DNA from: Chromatiales bacterium
GTDB lineage: Bacteria; Pseudomonadota; Gammaproteobacteria; Steroidobacterales; GCA-2729495
Direction of reading: 5' to 3'
Assembly: GCA_016789885.1 (NCBI GenBank)
Contig: JAEUPZ010000031.1
Span: 248,001 to 312,000 of the forward strand
Length of the DNA stretch: 64,000 nt
The translations under genes were made by a program, and so were the position numbers. Under the pieces are notes generated by a model. It was not told the origin of the DNA and did no database searches. It saw nothing but the letters and a program-made list of their open reading frames with translations. Shown here piece after piece: positions 33,998 through 46,031 of this stretch. Position 1 is the first letter of the stretch; each line of letters begins with the position of its first letter.

Positions 33998-36841
33998 ATG
34001 AGCCAATCCAAGCCGCGCCCCGCGCCGCGGTCCCTCGGCCAGAGCTACGCCACTTCCCCGCTGTTCGGGGCCAATGCCCCCTACCTCGAAGAGCTTTACG
34101 AGCGCTTCCTGAAGGACCCCGCGTCGGTGCCGGCCCGGTGGCGGGAGTTCTTCGCCGAGACGCAGGCGGCCAACCCGGCCCCCGCGACCCTGGGATCCGG
34201 TCGCCCCGCCACGCAGCTCGCGGCCGTTGGTGGTGGCCGCACGCCCGCGCCGCCCACCGAGAAGCAGGCGGCCGTGTCCCGGCTCATGCAGGTGTACCAC
34301 CTCCGGGGCCACCAGATCGCCGACATCGACCCCCTCGGCCTGCTCGAGCGGCCCCAGCCCATCGTCATGGGGCTCGACTACCACGGGCTCGACGAGAGCG
34401 ACCTCGATACCTCGTTCTACGTGGGCAACCTCGGCGGCCAGCAGGACGTGCGCATGCCCCTGCGGGACATCATTGCGACGCTCCGCCAGGTCTACTGCGG
34501 GAAGATCGGCGCCGACTTCGCCCACCTGTCCCGGGGTCGTGAGCGCGTCTGGATCCGCGAGCGGCTCGAGCGCGGCATGCTCACCGACCCGTTCACGGCC
34601 GAGGAGCGCCGGCACATCCTGCGGCAGCTGACGGCCGCCGAGGGCATCGAGCGCTACCTGCACACCCGCTACGTCGGCCAGAAGCGCTTCTCGCTCGAGG
34701 GCGGCGACAGCCTGATCCCGCTGCTCGACGACCTGATCCAGCAGGGCGGCACCGCCGGCTTCCAGGAGATGGTCATCGGCATGGCCCACCGCGGTCGCAT
34801 CAACGTGCTGATCAACGTCCTCGGCAAGGCGCCGGGCGTGCTGTTCTCCGAGTTCGAGGGCGCCTACGACCCGGCGAAGCACAAGGGCTCGGGCGACGTG
34901 AAGTACCACATGGGCTTCTCCGCCGATGTCCGGACGCCGGGCGGCAACGTGCACGTGGTGCTGGCCTTCAACCCGTCGCACCTCGAGATCGTCAACCCCG
35001 TGGTCGAGGGCTCCGTGCGCGCCCGCCAGGACCGCCGGGCCGACGAGCAGGGCGACGCCGTGCTGCCCATCCTCATCCATGGCGATGCGGCCTTCGCCTG
35101 CCAGGGCGTCGTGGCGGAAACCTTCCAGCTGTCCCAGGCGCGGGGCTTCCGCACCGGCGGCACCGTGCACATCGTGGTGAACAACCAGGTGGGCTTCACC
35201 ACCAGCGATCCGCAGGACGCGCGCTCCACGCCGTACGCCAGCGACATCGCCCGGATGGTCGAGGCGCCGGTGTTCCACGTGAACGGCGACGACCCCGAGG
35301 CGGTGGTCTTCGTCACGCGCCTCGCGCTGGAGTACCGGCGCACGTTCCACAAGGACGTCGTCATCGACCTGGTGTGCTACCGCCGCCACGGCCACAACGA
35401 GGCCGACGAGCCGGCGGCGACCCAGCCGCGCATGTACCAGGTCATCCGCAAGCACCCGACCACCCGGCAGCTCTACGCCAGCCGGCTCGTCGAGGCGGGC
35501 GTCATCGAGGCCACCGAGGCCGAGCGGCTCAACGAGGACTACCGTACGCGCCTCGATGCCGGCGACCCGCTGCCGAACACTGTGCTCGGCAACATCGGCA
35601 ACGAGTTCACCGTCGACTGGTCGCGCTACCTCAAGGGCGACTGGGAGGAAGTCGAGCGCAGCGCCCTGGACGCCGCCCAGGTGCCGGAGCTGGCCCGCGA
35701 GATCAACCGCGTTCCCGCCGGCTTCAACCTGCACCCGCGCGTCGCCAAGATCGTGACCGACCGCGAGCGCATGGCGGCCGGCGAGATCCCCATGGACTGG
35801 GGCTTTGCGGAGCTGATGGCCTATGCCAGCCTGATCAAGGCCGGCTACAAGGTGCGCATCACCGGCCAGGACAGCCGGCGCGGCACGTTCTTCCACCGTC
35901 ACGCCACGCTGCACGACCAGGTCAGCGGCGAGCGCTATACGGCGCTGACCGACCTTCCGGGCAGCGCCCGCAACGCCTTCACCGTCACCGACTCGCTGCT
36001 GTCGGAAGAGGCGGTACTGGGCTTCGAGTACGGCTACTCCACCACTGATCCCGATAGTCTCGTGATCTGGGAGGCCCAGTTCGGCGACTTCGCCAACGGC
36101 GCCCAGGTAGTCATCGACCAGTTCATCAGCTCCGGCGAGGCCAAGTGGGGCCGGCTGTGCGGCATGACCCTGTTCCTGCCCCACGGACAGGAGGGACAGG
36201 GGCCCGAGCACTCGTCGGCCCGCCTCGAGCGCTTCCTGCAGCTGTGCGCCGAGCTCAACATGCAGGTCTGCGTGCCGTCGACGCCGGCGCAGATGTTCCA
36301 CATGCTCCGCCGCCAGATGCTGCGGTCCCTGCGCAAGCCGCTCGTCGTCCTCACGCCGAAGAGCCTGCTGCGCCACCGGCTGTCGAGCTCGCCGGTCAGC
36401 GAACTCGTGACGGGGCGGTTCCAGACCCTCATCCCCGAGATCGAGCCCCTCGATGCGGCGGCCGTCAACCGCGTGGTGTTCTGCAGCGGCAAGGTGTACT
36501 TCGACCTGCTCGAGGCGCGCCGGGCGGGTGCCGGCAACGGCCGGGCTCCCGTGCCGCTGATCCGCGTCGAGCAGCTCTATCCCTTCCCGGCGAACGAGTA
36601 CGCTGCGGTCCTCGCCCGCTACCCGAACGCCAAGGAAATCGTCTGGTGCCAGGAGGAGCCACAGAACCAGGGCGCCTGGTACCAGATCCGCCACCAGCTG
36701 CAGCGGCCCCTTGGCGGCGGGCAGCAGCTCTTCTACGCGGGCCGGCGTGGCGCCGCGGCGCCGGCGCCCGGCATCTTCCAGCTGCACGTCGAGCAGCAGC
36801 AAGGGCTGGTCAACGCCGCACTGTTCGGTGAATACAACTGA
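33998..36841 (+). CDS. sucA: 2-oxoglutarate dehydrogenase E1 component
   Basis: Thiamine-diphosphate-dependent decarboxylase of the TCA-cycle 2-oxoglutarate dehydrogenase complex. The 947-residue protein starts with the E2-binding N-terminal segment ([20 protein letters not shown]), then [22 protein letters not shown] sequence, the ThDP site around [16 protein letters not shown] and [24 protein letters not shown], and the transketolase-like C-terminal half ([34 protein letters not shown]). sucB follows 38 bp later. Confidence 0.98.
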   Translation: MSQSKPRPAPRSLGQSYATSPLFGANAPYLEELYERFLKDPASVPARWREFFAETQAANPAPATLGSGRPATQLAAVGGGRTPAPPTEKQAAVSRLMQVYHLRGHQIADIDPLGLLERPQPIVMGLDYHGLDESDLDTSFYVGNLGGQQDVRMPLRDIIATLRQVYCGKIGADFAHLSRGRERVWIRERLERGMLTDPFTAEERRHILRQLTAAEGIERYLHTRYVGQKRFSLEGGDSLIPLLDDLIQQGGTAGFQEMVIGMAHRGRINVLINVLGKAPGVLFSEFEGAYDPAKHKGSGDVKYHMGFSADVRTPGGNVHVVLAFNPSHLEIVNPVVEGSVRARQDRRADEQGDAVLPILIHGDAAFACQGVVAETFQLSQARGFRTGGTVHIVVNNQVGFTTSDPQDARSTPYASDIARMVEAPVFHVNGDDPEAVVFVTRLALEYRRTFHKDVVIDLVCYRRHGHNEADEPAATQPRMYQVIRKHPTTRQLYASRLVEAGVIEATEAERLNEDYRTRLDAGDPLPNTVLGNIGNEFTVDWSRYLKGDWEEVERSALDAAQVPELAREINRVPAGFNLHPRVAKIVTDRERMAAGEIPMDWGFAELMAYASLIKAGYKVRITGQDSRRGTFFHRHATLHDQVSGERYTALTDLPGSARNAFTVTDSLLSEEAVLGFEYGYSTTDPDSLVIWEAQFGDFANGAQVVIDQFISSGEAKWGRLCGMTLFLPHGQEGQGPEHSSARLERFLQLCAELNMQVCVPSTPAQMFHMLRRQMLRSLRKPLVVLTPKSLLRHRLSSSPVSELVTGRFQTLIPEIEPLDAAAVNRVVFCSGKVYFDLLEARRAGAGNGRAPVPLIRVEQLYPFPANEYAAVLARYPNAKEIVWCQEEPQNQGAWYQIRHQLQRPLGGGQQLFYAGRRGAAAPAPGIFQLHVEQQQGLVNAALFGEYN

Positions 36842-36879
36842 GCCCGACCCTTTCGTACCCCACTGATCGAACCGAGCTG

Positions 36880-38103
36880 ATGAACATCGAAGTCAAGGTC
36901 CCCCGCCTGCCCGAGTCCGTGAGCGACGCCACCCTGGTGGCCTGGCACAAGAATCCGGGCGACATCGTCGAACGCGACGAGAACCTCGCCGACCTCGAGA
37001 CGGACAAGGTCGTCCTGGAGGTGCCCGCCCCGGTGCGCGGCGTGCTGCGCGAGGTGCGCGTGAAGGGCGGGACGACCGTCACCAGCGGCGAGCTGCTCGC
37101 GCTGGTCGAGCCCGTCGAGGGCGAGGCCGCAGCGGTGGCAGCCCCGGCGTCACCTGCCGCCGCGGATGCCGAACCGGCGGCTTCGGCCCAGGGCGGCCGC
37201 AACGCGGGCCGCACGGGCCCTGCGGCCCGCCGGGTCGCGAAGGAGAAGGGGATCGATCCGGCCAGCATCCCGGGCACTGGCCCTGCCGGCCGCGTGACCA
37301 AGGCTGATGCGGAAGCGGCCCAGCCCGTAGCGGCCCCGAAGCCGGCAGCGGCGGAACCGGCGCCGCACGCCGTGGCCGTGCCGACGGTGCTGTCCACGGC
37401 GGCGCGTCCCGAGCGCCGCGTGGCCATGACGCGCCTGCGCGCCCGCATTGCCGAGCGCCTGGTCGAGGCCCAGCAGACGGCGGCCATGCTCACCACCTTC
37501 AACGAGGTGGACCTGGCGGCGGTCATGGCGCTGCGGGCGAAGTACAAGGACAGCTTCGAGAAGCAGCACGGCGTCAAGCTCGGCTTCATGGGCTTCTTCG
37601 TGAAGGCCACCGTCGAGGCGCTGAAGCGCCACCCGGTGATCAACGCCTCCATCGAAGGCACCGACATCGTCTACCACGACTACTACGACATCGGCATCGC
37701 CGTCTCCACTGACCGTGGCCTGATCGTGCCGATCCTGCGCGATGCCGACCGCCAGACCTTCGCCGGCGTCGAGGGCGCTATCGCCGACTACGGGCGCAAG
37801 GCGCGTGAGGGCACGCTGTCGATGGATGACCTGACGGGGGGTACCTTCACGATCACCAACGGCGGCGTGTTCGGCTCGCTGCTATCGACCCCGATCCTGA
37901 ACCCGCCCCAGAGCGGCATCCTCGGCATGCACGAGATCCAGGAGCGGCCCGCCGTCGTCGACGGCCAGGTCGTCGTCCGGCCGATGATGTACCTGGCCCT
38001 GTCCTACGACCACCGCATCATCGACGGCCGCGACGCCGTGCAGTTCCTCGTGGCCATCAAGGAGGCCCTCGAGGATCCGGCACGCCTGCTGCTCGGCGTC
38101 TGA
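36880..38103 (+). CDS. sucB: Dihydrolipoyllysine-residue succinyltransferase (E2)
   Basis: Core enzyme of the 2-oxoglutarate dehydrogenase complex. The 407 residues have one lipoyl domain with the modified Lys in [10 protein letters not shown] (about residue 43), an Ala/Pro-rich linker, the E3/E1-binding domain ([19 protein letters not shown]), a second linker, and the catalytic domain ending in [13 protein letters not shown] with the active-site His and Asp. It sits between sucA and lpd. Confidence 0.98.
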   Translation: MNIEVKVPRLPESVSDATLVAWHKNPGDIVERDENLADLETDKVVLEVPAPVRGVLREVRVKGGTTVTSGELLALVEPVEGEAAAVAAPASPAAADAEPAASAQGGRNAGRTGPAARRVAKEKGIDPASIPGTGPAGRVTKADAEAAQPVAAPKPAAAEPAPHAVAVPTVLSTAARPERRVAMTRLRARIAERLVEAQQTAAMLTTFNEVDLAAVMALRAKYKDSFEKQHGVKLGFMGFFVKATVEALKRHPVINASIEGTDIVYHDYYDIGIAVSTDRGLIVPILRDADRQTFAGVEGAIADYGRKAREGTLSMDDLTGGTFTITNGGVFGSLLSTPILNPPQSGILGMHEIQERPAVVDGQVVVRPMMYLALSYDHRIIDGRDAVQFLVAIKEALEDPARLLLGV

Positions 38104-38122
38104 GCGCTTTCCCGTCGGCGGC

Positions 38123-38146
38123 GCGCGCGGGCGGCATCCCGCGCGC
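38123..38146. other. Intercistronic hairpin between sucB and lpd
   Basis: A GC-only 9-bp stem (GCGCGCGGG/CCCGCGCGC) with a 6-nt loop in the 85-bp gap between sucB and lpd. No T-tract follows. It may stabilise the upstream sucAB message or attenuate read-through into lpd. Confidence 0.35.
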
Positions 38147-38188
38147 CGTCCGGCCCCGGCGGCCGGGGCACCATCTTCCGGAGGAACC

Positions 38189-39616
38189 ATGAGCACCAAG
38201 TTCGACGTCATCGTGATCGGCGGCGGTCCCGCCGGCTACGTCTGCGCCATCCGCGCCGCCCAGAACGGCCTGCGGGTCGCCTGCATCGATGCCTGGCAGA
38301 ACCGTGACGGCAGCCGCGTGTTCGGCGGCACCTGCCTCAACGCCGGCTGCATCCCGTCGAAGGCGCTGCTCGAGTCGTCGGAGCTGTACCACCGCGTCGG
38401 GCACGAGTTCGCGAGCCACGGCATCTCGGTCAAGTCGGCGACGCTGGACCTCGCGAAGATGCAGGGGCGCAAGGCGAAGATCGTCCAGCAGCTGTCGGGC
38501 GGCATCGCGCAGCTCTTCAAGGCCAATGGCGTGACGGGCCTCTTCGGGCACGGACACCTGCTGACGGGCAACAAGGTCCGCTACACGCCGCCCGAGGGCG
38601 CCCCGGAGCTGCTCGAGGCCGAGCACGTGGTGCTGGCCACCGGCTCGACCCCCGTCGAGCTGCCGGGCGCGAAGTTCAACGGCACGACCATCGTCGACTC
38701 CTGGGGCGCGCTGGACTTCGACGCGGTGCCCCGCCGCCTCGGCGTGATCGGCGCGGGCGTCATCGGGCTCGAGCTCGGCAGCGTCTGGCGCCGGCTCGGC
38801 GCGGAGGTGACGCTGCTCGAGGCCATGGATCGGTTCCTGTTCATGGCCGACGGGCAGGTGGCCCGGGACGCCGAGCGGCAGTTCAAGAAGCTGGGGCTCG
38901 ACATCCGCCTCGGCGCCCGCGTGCAGTCGGCCACGGCCGGCGAATCGGGGGTGACCGTCAGCTACGAGGACGGCAACGGCCGCCACGAGATCGAGGTCGA
39001 CAGGCTGGTAGTGGCCGTCGGCCGCCGACCCTGCACCGGCGGGCTGCTGGACCCGCTGGCGGGCGTCACCCTCGACAAGCGTGGCTACATCGAGGTCGAC
39101 GACGAGTGCCGCACGGCTGCACCAAACGTCTGGGCCGTCGGCGACGTGGTCCGCGGCCCGATGCTGGCCCACAAGGGCTCGGAGGAGGGCGTCATGGTGG
39201 CCGACCTGATCGCCGGCCGCCACGGCGAGATGAACTACGCCGTCATCCCGAGCGTTATCTACACGGCGCCGGAGATCGCCTGGGTGGGCCTCACCGAGGA
39301 GCAGCTGAAGGAGCAGCGCCGTCCCTACAAGGCGGGCACCTTCAACTTCGCCGCCAGTGGCCGCGCCAAGGCGATGGAGCAGGCCGCCGGCCTCGTCAAG
39401 GTGCTGGCCGACGCCGAAACCGACCGCATCCTCGGCGTGCACATCGTCGGGCCCTTCGCCGGCGAGTTGATCGGGGAGGCGGTGCTCGCCATGGAGTTCG
39501 AGGCCAGCGCCGAGGACCTGCAGCGCACGATCCACGGGCACCCGACGCTGACCGAGGCCGTCCACGAGGCTGCGCTGGCCGTCGACGGCCGCGCCCTGCA
39601 CGCCGTCAACCGCTGA
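38189..39616 (+). CDS. lpd: Dihydrolipoyl dehydrogenase (E3)
   Basis: FAD flavoprotein that reoxidises the lipoyl groups of E2 with NAD+. The 475-residue protein has the FAD motif GGGPAGYVCAIRAAQ, the redox disulfide GGTCLNAGCIPSK, the NAD motif GAGVIGLELGSVWRRLG, and the C-terminal HGHPTLTEAVHEA with the catalytic His-Glu pair. A strong CCGGAGGAACC ribosome-binding region precedes the ATG. Its place after sucB suggests it serves this complex. Confidence 0.98.
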   Translation: MSTKFDVIVIGGGPAGYVCAIRAAQNGLRVACIDAWQNRDGSRVFGGTCLNAGCIPSKALLESSELYHRVGHEFASHGISVKSATLDLAKMQGRKAKIVQQLSGGIAQLFKANGVTGLFGHGHLLTGNKVRYTPPEGAPELLEAEHVVLATGSTPVELPGAKFNGTTIVDSWGALDFDAVPRRLGVIGAGVIGLELGSVWRRLGAEVTLLEAMDRFLFMADGQVARDAERQFKKLGLDIRLGARVQSATAGESGVTVSYEDGNGRHEIEVDRLVVAVGRRPCTGGLLDPLAGVTLDKRGYIEVDDECRTAAPNVWAVGDVVRGPMLAHKGSEEGVMVADLIAGRHGEMNYAVIPSVIYTAPEIAWVGLTEEQLKEQRRPYKAGTFNFAASGRAKAMEQAAGLVKVLADAETDRILGVHIVGPFAGELIGEAVLAMEFEASAEDLQRTIHGHPTLTEAVHEAALAVDGRALHAVNR

Positions 39617-39687
39617 CCCGCCGTTACCCGGCGCGGGCGCGCCGGGGCTTGCGGTATGATTCGCGCGTCGTTGTTGCGGAGCGGATC

Positions 39688-40248
39688 ATGCGGGCAAAGG
39701 GACTGCTCGCCGTGCTGGCCCTGGTGGCCGGCCCGGCCATGGGTGCGGGCAACGAGATCGACCTCGGGCTCAACGCCGATGCCATCCGGCTCTACTACGC
39801 CCATACGTTCGAGAGTGCGGGCGTCCGGACCGACGGCGGCTGGCTGCACCACCAGGACATCGGCGACGTCGCGCACTTCGGCATCCAGGTGGTCGGCAAG
39901 GCCTCGCCCCGGGGCGGTGTCGATGCCGGCATCGGGGCGCGCGTCTTCTACGCCGACGGCGAGGGAAGCAATCGCGAGGGCTACGGCCTGGCGCCAGGCG
40001 TGAGCGTCATCTGGACGCTGCCGCGCTTCAACCGCGTGAGCCTGGCCGGCGAGGCCTACTACGCGCCGGACATCCTCGCTGGCGGTGACGCCGAGGAGTA
40101 CATCGACACGTCGGCCCGGGTGGCTTACGCCGTTACCCGGCAGGCGAGGGTCTACGCCGGCGTCCGCTACGTCGGCGCCGATTTCGACCGCGCCGGCGAG
40201 CCCCGCTTCGACACCGGCCTGCACGCCGGCTTCAACGTGACCTTCTGA
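39688..40248 (+). CDS. YfaZ family outer-membrane protein
   Basis: A 186-residue protein with a signal peptide (residues 1-19, cleavage near AMGAG). The rest alternates polar and hydrophobic residues as in a small beta-barrel and ends in Phe (GFNVTF), the typical outer-membrane C-terminal signature. LGLNADAIRLYYAHTF and VYAGVRYVGADFD fit the YfaZ family. Function unknown. It lies 21 bp before ruvC. Confidence 0.8.
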   Translation: MRAKGLLAVLALVAGPAMGAGNEIDLGLNADAIRLYYAHTFESAGVRTDGGWLHHQDIGDVAHFGIQVVGKASPRGGVDAGIGARVFYADGEGSNREGYGLAPGVSVIWTLPRFNRVSLAGEAYYAPDILAGGDAEEYIDTSARVAYAVTRQARVYAGVRYVGADFDRAGEPRFDTGLHAGFNVTF

Positions 40249-40269
40249 GGGCGGATTCCCGCACTGGCA

Positions 40270-40821
40270 TTGCCCGCCGTCACCCGCATCCTCGGCATTG
40301 ACCCCGGGTCGCGCTTCACGGGCTACGGCGTCATCGACAGCGATGGCCGTCGCTCGGTGCGGGTGGCGAGCGGCGTCATCCGCACGGCCGCTGCGGGTAC
40401 CTTTGCCGACCGGTTGCGGCTCATCTTCGACGGCGTCAGTGCCGTGGTCGCCGAGCAGCGGCCCCAGGTGGTCGCCGTGGAACAGGTCTTCCTGCACCGG
40501 AATGCCGACTCGGCCCTGAAGCTGGGCCAGGCCCGGGCCGCTGCCCTGTGTGCCACCTTCGATCCCGGCCTGCCGGTGCACGAGTACGCGGCCCGCAGCG
40601 TCAAGCAGGCCATCGTCGGCTCCGGCGGGGCCGAGAAGACCCAGGTGGCCCACATGGTGGCCGTGCTGCTCGGCTACCGCGAGCCCCTGCTCGAGGACGA
40701 GGCCGACGCGCTCGCCATCGCGCTGTGCCACGCCCACACCTCGCCACTGGCGGCCGCCCTCGGGCCATCGCGCCGGTCCGGCGCGCCGCTGACGCCGGCG
40801 GCACTGGGGGTGCGCCGGTGA
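40270..40821 (+). CDS. ruvC: Crossover junction endodeoxyribonuclease RuvC
   Basis: Holliday-junction resolvase, RNase H fold. The 183 residues have ILGIDPGSRFTGYG (first catalytic Asp), AVEQVFLHRNADSALKLGQA (Glu), and EDEADALAIALCH (last acidic pair). TTG at 40270 is the best start, giving (M)PAVTRILGIDPG. The stop overlaps the ruvA GTG (GTGA). Confidence 0.96.
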   Translation: MPAVTRILGIDPGSRFTGYGVIDSDGRRSVRVASGVIRTAAAGTFADRLRLIFDGVSAVVAEQRPQVVAVEQVFLHRNADSALKLGQARAAALCATFDPGLPVHEYAARSVKQAIVGSGGAEKTQVAHMVAVLLGYREPLLEDEADALAIALCHAHTSPLAAALGPSRRSGAPLTPAALGVRR

Positions 40822-41427
40822 TCGGTTTCCTGCGCGGGACGCTCATCCAGAAGGAGCCCCCGTTGCTCGTCGTCGACGTGCAGGGCGTGGGTTACGAGGT
40901 CGAGGCGCCGCTCTCGACCTGCTTCGGCCTGCCCGCGGTCGGCCAGCCCGTGCAGCTGCGCACGCACCTGGTCATCCGCGAGGACCAGCACACGCTCTTC
41001 GGTTTCGGCACCGAGGCCGAGCGGCGGCTGTTCCGGGAACTGCTGAAGGTCAGCGGCGTCGGCGCGAAGATGGCCCTCGGCGTGCTGTCGGGCATCAGCG
41101 TCGAGGGCTTCGTGCGCTGTATCGAGACCGAGGACACCGCGTCGCTGGTGCGCCTGCCGGGCATCGGCCGGAAGACCGCCGAGCGGCTGGTGGTCGAGAT
41201 GCGCGACCGCGTCAGCGGGCCGCGGGCGATGGCCGGTCCGGGCGGCCCGGCGCCAATGGCCGCCGGTGACGCCCGCACCGAGGCGCTGAACGCGCTCATC
41301 GCGCTGGGCTACAAGCCGCCGGAAGCCCGGCGCATGCTGGACCGCGTACCCGACGAGGGCCAGGCCACCGAGGAACTGCTGCGGGCGGTGCTCCGGGCCG
41401 CGGCACCGAAGACCCCGGGCGCCAGCG

Positions 41428-41438
<11 letters not shown>
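40818..41438 (+). CDS. ruvA: Holliday junction branch migration protein RuvA
   Basis: Junction-binding subunit of RuvAB. The 206 residues have the N-terminal OB fold ([23 protein letters not shown]), the double helix-hairpin-helix region ([36 protein letters not shown]) and the RuvB-binding domain III ([19 protein letters not shown]). GTG start, coupled to ruvC, and it overlaps ruvB by 11 bp. Confidence 0.97.
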
Positions 41439-42473
<1,035 letters not shown>

Positions 42474-42477
<4 letters not shown>

Positions 42478-43193
42478 ATTCGAACCTTTCCATCCTGCAG
42501 CTCGTGCTCGAGGCCAGCCTCGTCGTGCAGCTCGTCATGGCCCTGCTCGTCGCGGCCTCGGTGACGTCGTGGGCAATCATCCTCAGGAAACGCCGCCTGC
42601 TGGGCGACGCCGCTACCGGCTCGACGGCCTTCGAGGAGAAGTTCTGGTCCGGTGGCGATCTCGCCGGCCTCTACCGCGAGGTTACCCGCGGTGGCGAGGC
42701 CCCCCGCAACATGGCAGGGCTCTTCGAGGCAGGCTTCCGCGAGTTCCGGCGGCTGTCGGACCAGCCCGGCATGGGGGCTGACCAGATCCTCGAGAGCGTG
42801 CGCCGGGCCATGCACGTGGCGCAGCTGCGCGAGATGGACCGCCTCGAGGAGAGCCTCTCGACGCTCGCGACCATCGGCTCGACGAGCCCCTACGTGGGGC
42901 TCTTCGGCACGGTGTGGGGAATCATGTCGTCGTTCCAGGGGCTCGGTAACGTGCAATCGGCGACACTGGCCGTCGTGGCCCCCGGCATCTCCGAGGCGCT
43001 GGTGGCGACGGCCATCGGCCTGTTCGCGGCCATCCCCGCCGTCATCGGCTACAACCGGTTCGCCGACAAGGTGTCCCGGCTCGAGGTGCGCTACGACTCC
43101 TTCATCGAGGAGTTCTTCAGCGTGCTCGAGCGCCATGCCCGGGCCCGGGCCATGGCTGGGCCCGGGGCCCCGGTCGCCGCCGTCGGGCGCTGA
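42474..43193 (+). CDS. tolQ: Tol-Pal system protein TolQ
   Basis: Inner-membrane proton-channel subunit of Tol-Pal, homologous to ExbB/MotA. The 239 residues have three transmembrane helices (about 14-38, 137-160, 171-193). [19 protein letters not shown] and [20 protein letters not shown] are the channel-lining segments. It forms the motor with TolR just downstream. Confidence 0.97.
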
Positions 43194-43195
43194 CC

Positions 43196-43639
43196 ATGGC
43201 CCGCCAGCGCAAGCGCCGGCTGATGGGCGAGATCAACGTCGTCCCCTACATCGACGTGATGCTGGTCCTGCTCGTCATTTTCATGGTGACGGCGCCACTG
43301 CTCACCCAGGGCATCGAGGTGGATCTGCCGAAGGCCGCGGCCGAGCCACTGAAGCAGGAACTGCTCAAGGATACCGAGCCGCTGGTCCTGTCCATCGATG
43401 CGGAGGGGCGCTATTTCCTCAGCGTGGGAGAGGACAAGGACGCCCCCTTGCCGCCCGAGGAGGTTTCGCGCCTGGCGGCGGCGGTACTGCGGCGGAATGC
43501 CGAAACCCCGGTGCTGCTGAACGCCGACCAGCGCGTGCCCTATGGCGACGTGGTCAGTGCCATGGTGCTGCTGCAGGAGGCCGGCGCCCCGCGCATCGGC
43601 TTCCTGACCGAGCCGCCCCCGGCGCGGCGGCGCCGCTAG
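43196..43639 (+). CDS. tolR: Tol-Pal system protein TolR
   Basis: ExbD-like motor subunit. The 147 residues have a short cytoplasmic start, one transmembrane helix with the essential Asp in NVVPYIDVMLVLLVIFMVTA, and a periplasmic domain (LNADQRVPYGDVVSAMVLLQ). It starts 2 bp after the tolQ stop. Confidence 0.96.
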   Translation: MARQRKRRLMGEINVVPYIDVMLVLLVIFMVTAPLLTQGIEVDLPKAAAEPLKQELLKDTEPLVLSIDAEGRYFLSVGEDKDAPLPPEEVSRLAAAVLRRNAETPVLLNADQRVPYGDVVSAMVLLQEAGAPRIGFLTEPPPARRRR

Positions 43640-43646
43640 CGCACCG

Positions 43647-44627
43647 ATGGCGGCGGCGCTCTGGTCCACGCCCGGGCTCCGGCGGGGCGAGCTGTCCAGC
43701 CTTGGCTGGTCGCTGGCAGCCCACGGCATCCTGGTGCTGGTGATCGCGTTCGGGGCGCTGGTGCTGCCCCGGGACGAGGCACCCCGGCCCCTCGGCATCG
43801 AGGCCGTGGTGCTCGACGCCCGGGACCTCAAGCCGGCGCGCCAGCGACCAGCCCCGGCGCCCCGCCCGGACCCCGCCGAGCAGCAGCGCGAACTCGAGCG
43901 CCGGCAGGCCGAGGAGCGGGCGGCAGCCGAGCAGCGCGCGGCCGCCGAGGCCGAGCGTCGCGCCGTGGAGGAGCGGCAGGCGGCCGAGGCCCGGCGCCAG
44001 CGGGAGCAGGTGGCGGCCGAGCAGGCGGTCCGGGAGAAGGCGGCCCGGGAGAAGGCCGTGGCCGAAAAGGCCGCCGCCGAACAGGCTGCAACCAGGGCGG
44101 CCGCGGACAAGGCAGCGGCGGAAAGGGCAGCGGCGAAGAAGGCCGCCGCTGAGAAGGCCGCCGCCGAGAGGGCCGCCCGGGAAGCCACCGCGGCCAAGGC
44201 TGCCGCCGCCATGGCGGCGAAGGAGAAAGCCGCGGCCGACGCCAAGGCAGCCGCCGCGAAGGCTGCCGCCGAAACCCAGCGCCGCCAGGCTGCCGCCGAC
44301 CTGGCCCGGCAGCTCGCCGAGGAGGAGGAGCTGGCGTCGGCCGCAGGCTCCGGTGCCCTTGCGGAATACATCGACCTGATCCGCCAGAAGGTCGAGCGTA
44401 ACTGGATACCCCCGCCCGGGGTCCGGCCGGGCCTCGAATGCGAGGTGCTGGTCAATCAGCTGCCGGGTGGGGCGGTGGGTGACGTGCGGATCGGGTCCTG
44501 CAACGGGGACGACGCCGTGCGCCGCTCCATCGAGGCCGCCGTGAAGAAGGCCGACCCCCTGCCGCTGCCGTCGAACCCGGCCTTATTCGAACGTAACTTG
44601 CGCTTTACCTTCAAACCCGAAGAATAG
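43647..44627 (+). CDS. tolA: Tol-Pal system protein TolA
   Basis: Inner-membrane protein that reaches across the periplasm to TolB/Pal. The 326 residues have one transmembrane helix (about 21-41), a long Ala/Lys/Glu/Arg-rich helical domain II (about 70-225), and a globular domain III with AEYIDLIRQKVERNWIPPPG. The repetitive AAAEKAA-type sequence is normal for domain II. Confidence 0.94.
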   Translation: MAAALWSTPGLRRGELSSLGWSLAAHGILVLVIAFGALVLPRDEAPRPLGIEAVVLDARDLKPARQRPAPAPRPDPAEQQRELERRQAEERAAAEQRAAAEAERRAVEERQAAEARRQREQVAAEQAVREKAAREKAVAEKAAAEQAATRAAADKAAAERAAAKKAAAEKAAAERAAREATAAKAAAAMAAKEKAAADAKAAAAKAAAETQRRQAAADLARQLAEEEELASAAGSGALAEYIDLIRQKVERNWIPPPGVRPGLECEVLVNQLPGGAVGDVRIGSCNGDDAVRRSIEAAVKKADPLPLPSNPALFERNLRFTFKPEE

Positions 44628-44649
44628 CGGGCCTTCCAGCCGGCCGAGG

Positions 44650-45963
44650 ATGGCCATGCACACTGTCAGGAAGATCGGGCCCGTTCGAGCCGCCCTGTTG
44701 CTCGTGGGGGCCCTGCTGGCCGCGGCTGCGGTGCGGGCCGAGCTCCGCATTGAGATCAACCGCGGCACCCTGAAAGCCCAGCCCATCGCGGTCGTCCCCT
44801 TCGGCGGCGCGGCACCGCTCGACGTGGCCGCCGTGGTGGCGGCCGACCTCGAGCGGTCGGGCCGCTTCGAGCCCATGGCCCGGGACGACATGCTCCAGCG
44901 CCCCACCAGCGGTGCCGAGGTCGATTTCGGGAGCTGGCGCATCCAGAAGGTCGATGTGCTCGTCGTTGGCCGGGTCGTCGAGGCTGCGCCCGGCCAGTTC
45001 GAAATCCAGTTCCAGCTGTTCGACGTGCTCAAGGGCGAGCAGCTGCTGGGCTACCGGCAGGCGTCGACGTCCGCCGACCTGCGCCGCAACGCCCACCGGG
45101 TCGCGGACCTCATCTACGAGAAGCTGACCGGCATCCGCGGCATCTTTGCCACGCGCATCGCCTACGTGACTGCCCAGCGCACCCCCGGCCGCAACGTCTA
45201 CCGGCTCATCGTCGCCGACGCCGATGGGGAGAACGCGCGCACCATGGCCGAGTCGGCCGAGCCGATCATGTCGCCCGCCTGGTCGCCAGACGGGCGCAAG
45301 ATCGCCTACGTCTCCTTCGAGAGCCAGCGGGCCGAGATCTACGTGCAGGAGCTGCGCTCGGGGGCCCGCCAGCGGGCGTCGGCACGGCCGGGCGTGAACG
45401 GTGCGCCGGCCTGGTCGCCGGATGGGCGCCTGCTGGCCGTGTCGCTCTCGCGGCCCGACGGCAACCTCGATATCTACACCCTCGACGTGGCAACCCAGGT
45501 GCTGACCCGGCTGACCGACGGACCGGCCATCGACACGGAGCCCGCCTTTTCCCCCGACGGCGCCTTCATCTACTTCACGTCCGACGGCAGCGGCGGTCCT
45601 CAGGTCTACCGGGTCCCGGTCGACGGGGGCCGGGCCGTTCGGGTTACCTTCGAGGGCCGCTACAACGCCCGTCCCCGGCCGTCGCCCGATGGCCGGCTCA
45701 TTGCCGTCGTGCATAACGACCGGGGCGCCTATAGAATTGCCACGGTCGATCCAGCCCGGGGTGTGACCCAGGTGCTCTCGGACGGCCGGCTCGACGAGTC
45801 CCCGGCCTTCGCACCCAACGGTGAAACCCTGATCTATGCCACGCGGGAGGGCAATCGCGGGGTGCTGGCGACAGTGTCCGTCGATGGCCGCATCAAGCAG
45901 CGGATCTCGGTCACCGAGGGCGACGTGCGCGAGCCTGCCTGGTCACCGTTTCCCGCCAACTGA
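44650..45963 (+). CDS. tolB: Tol-Pal system beta-propeller protein TolB
   Basis: Periplasmic protein that shuttles between TolA and Pal. The 437 residues have a signal peptide (about 1-29), an alpha/beta N-domain (ELRIEINRGTLKAQPIAVVPF), and a six-bladed propeller with WSPDGRKIAYVS, WSPDGRLLAVSL, FSPDGAFIYFTSD and later repeats. ATG at 44650 or 44656. Confidence 0.97.
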   Translation: MAMHTVRKIGPVRAALLLVGALLAAAAVRAELRIEINRGTLKAQPIAVVPFGGAAPLDVAAVVAADLERSGRFEPMARDDMLQRPTSGAEVDFGSWRIQKVDVLVVGRVVEAAPGQFEIQFQLFDVLKGEQLLGYRQASTSADLRRNAHRVADLIYEKLTGIRGIFATRIAYVTAQRTPGRNVYRLIVADADGENARTMAESAEPIMSPAWSPDGRKIAYVSFESQRAEIYVQELRSGARQRASARPGVNGAPAWSPDGRLLAVSLSRPDGNLDIYTLDVATQVLTRLTDGPAIDTEPAFSPDGAFIYFTSDGSGGPQVYRVPVDGGRAVRVTFEGRYNARPRPSPDGRLIAVVHNDRGAYRIATVDPARGVTQVLSDGRLDESPAFAPNGETLIYATREGNRGVLATVSVDGRIKQRISVTEGDVREPAWSPFPAN

Positions 45964-46031
45964 GACAGCGCCGGGACGGGTCCCGGGCAGCTACTGAACT
46001 GAAAAGCGATTTCCACGGAGTGACGAGACCG

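Noticed and set aside
33731..36802. A 1023-codon open frame antisense to sucA
   Set aside because: High-GC, GC3-biased genes leave long stop-free frames on the other strand. This one has no start signal or recognisable domain, while sucA is unmistakable.
43860..44330. Ala/Lys/Glu repeats in tolA as an unusual repeat element
   Set aside because: This is the normal helical domain II of TolA.
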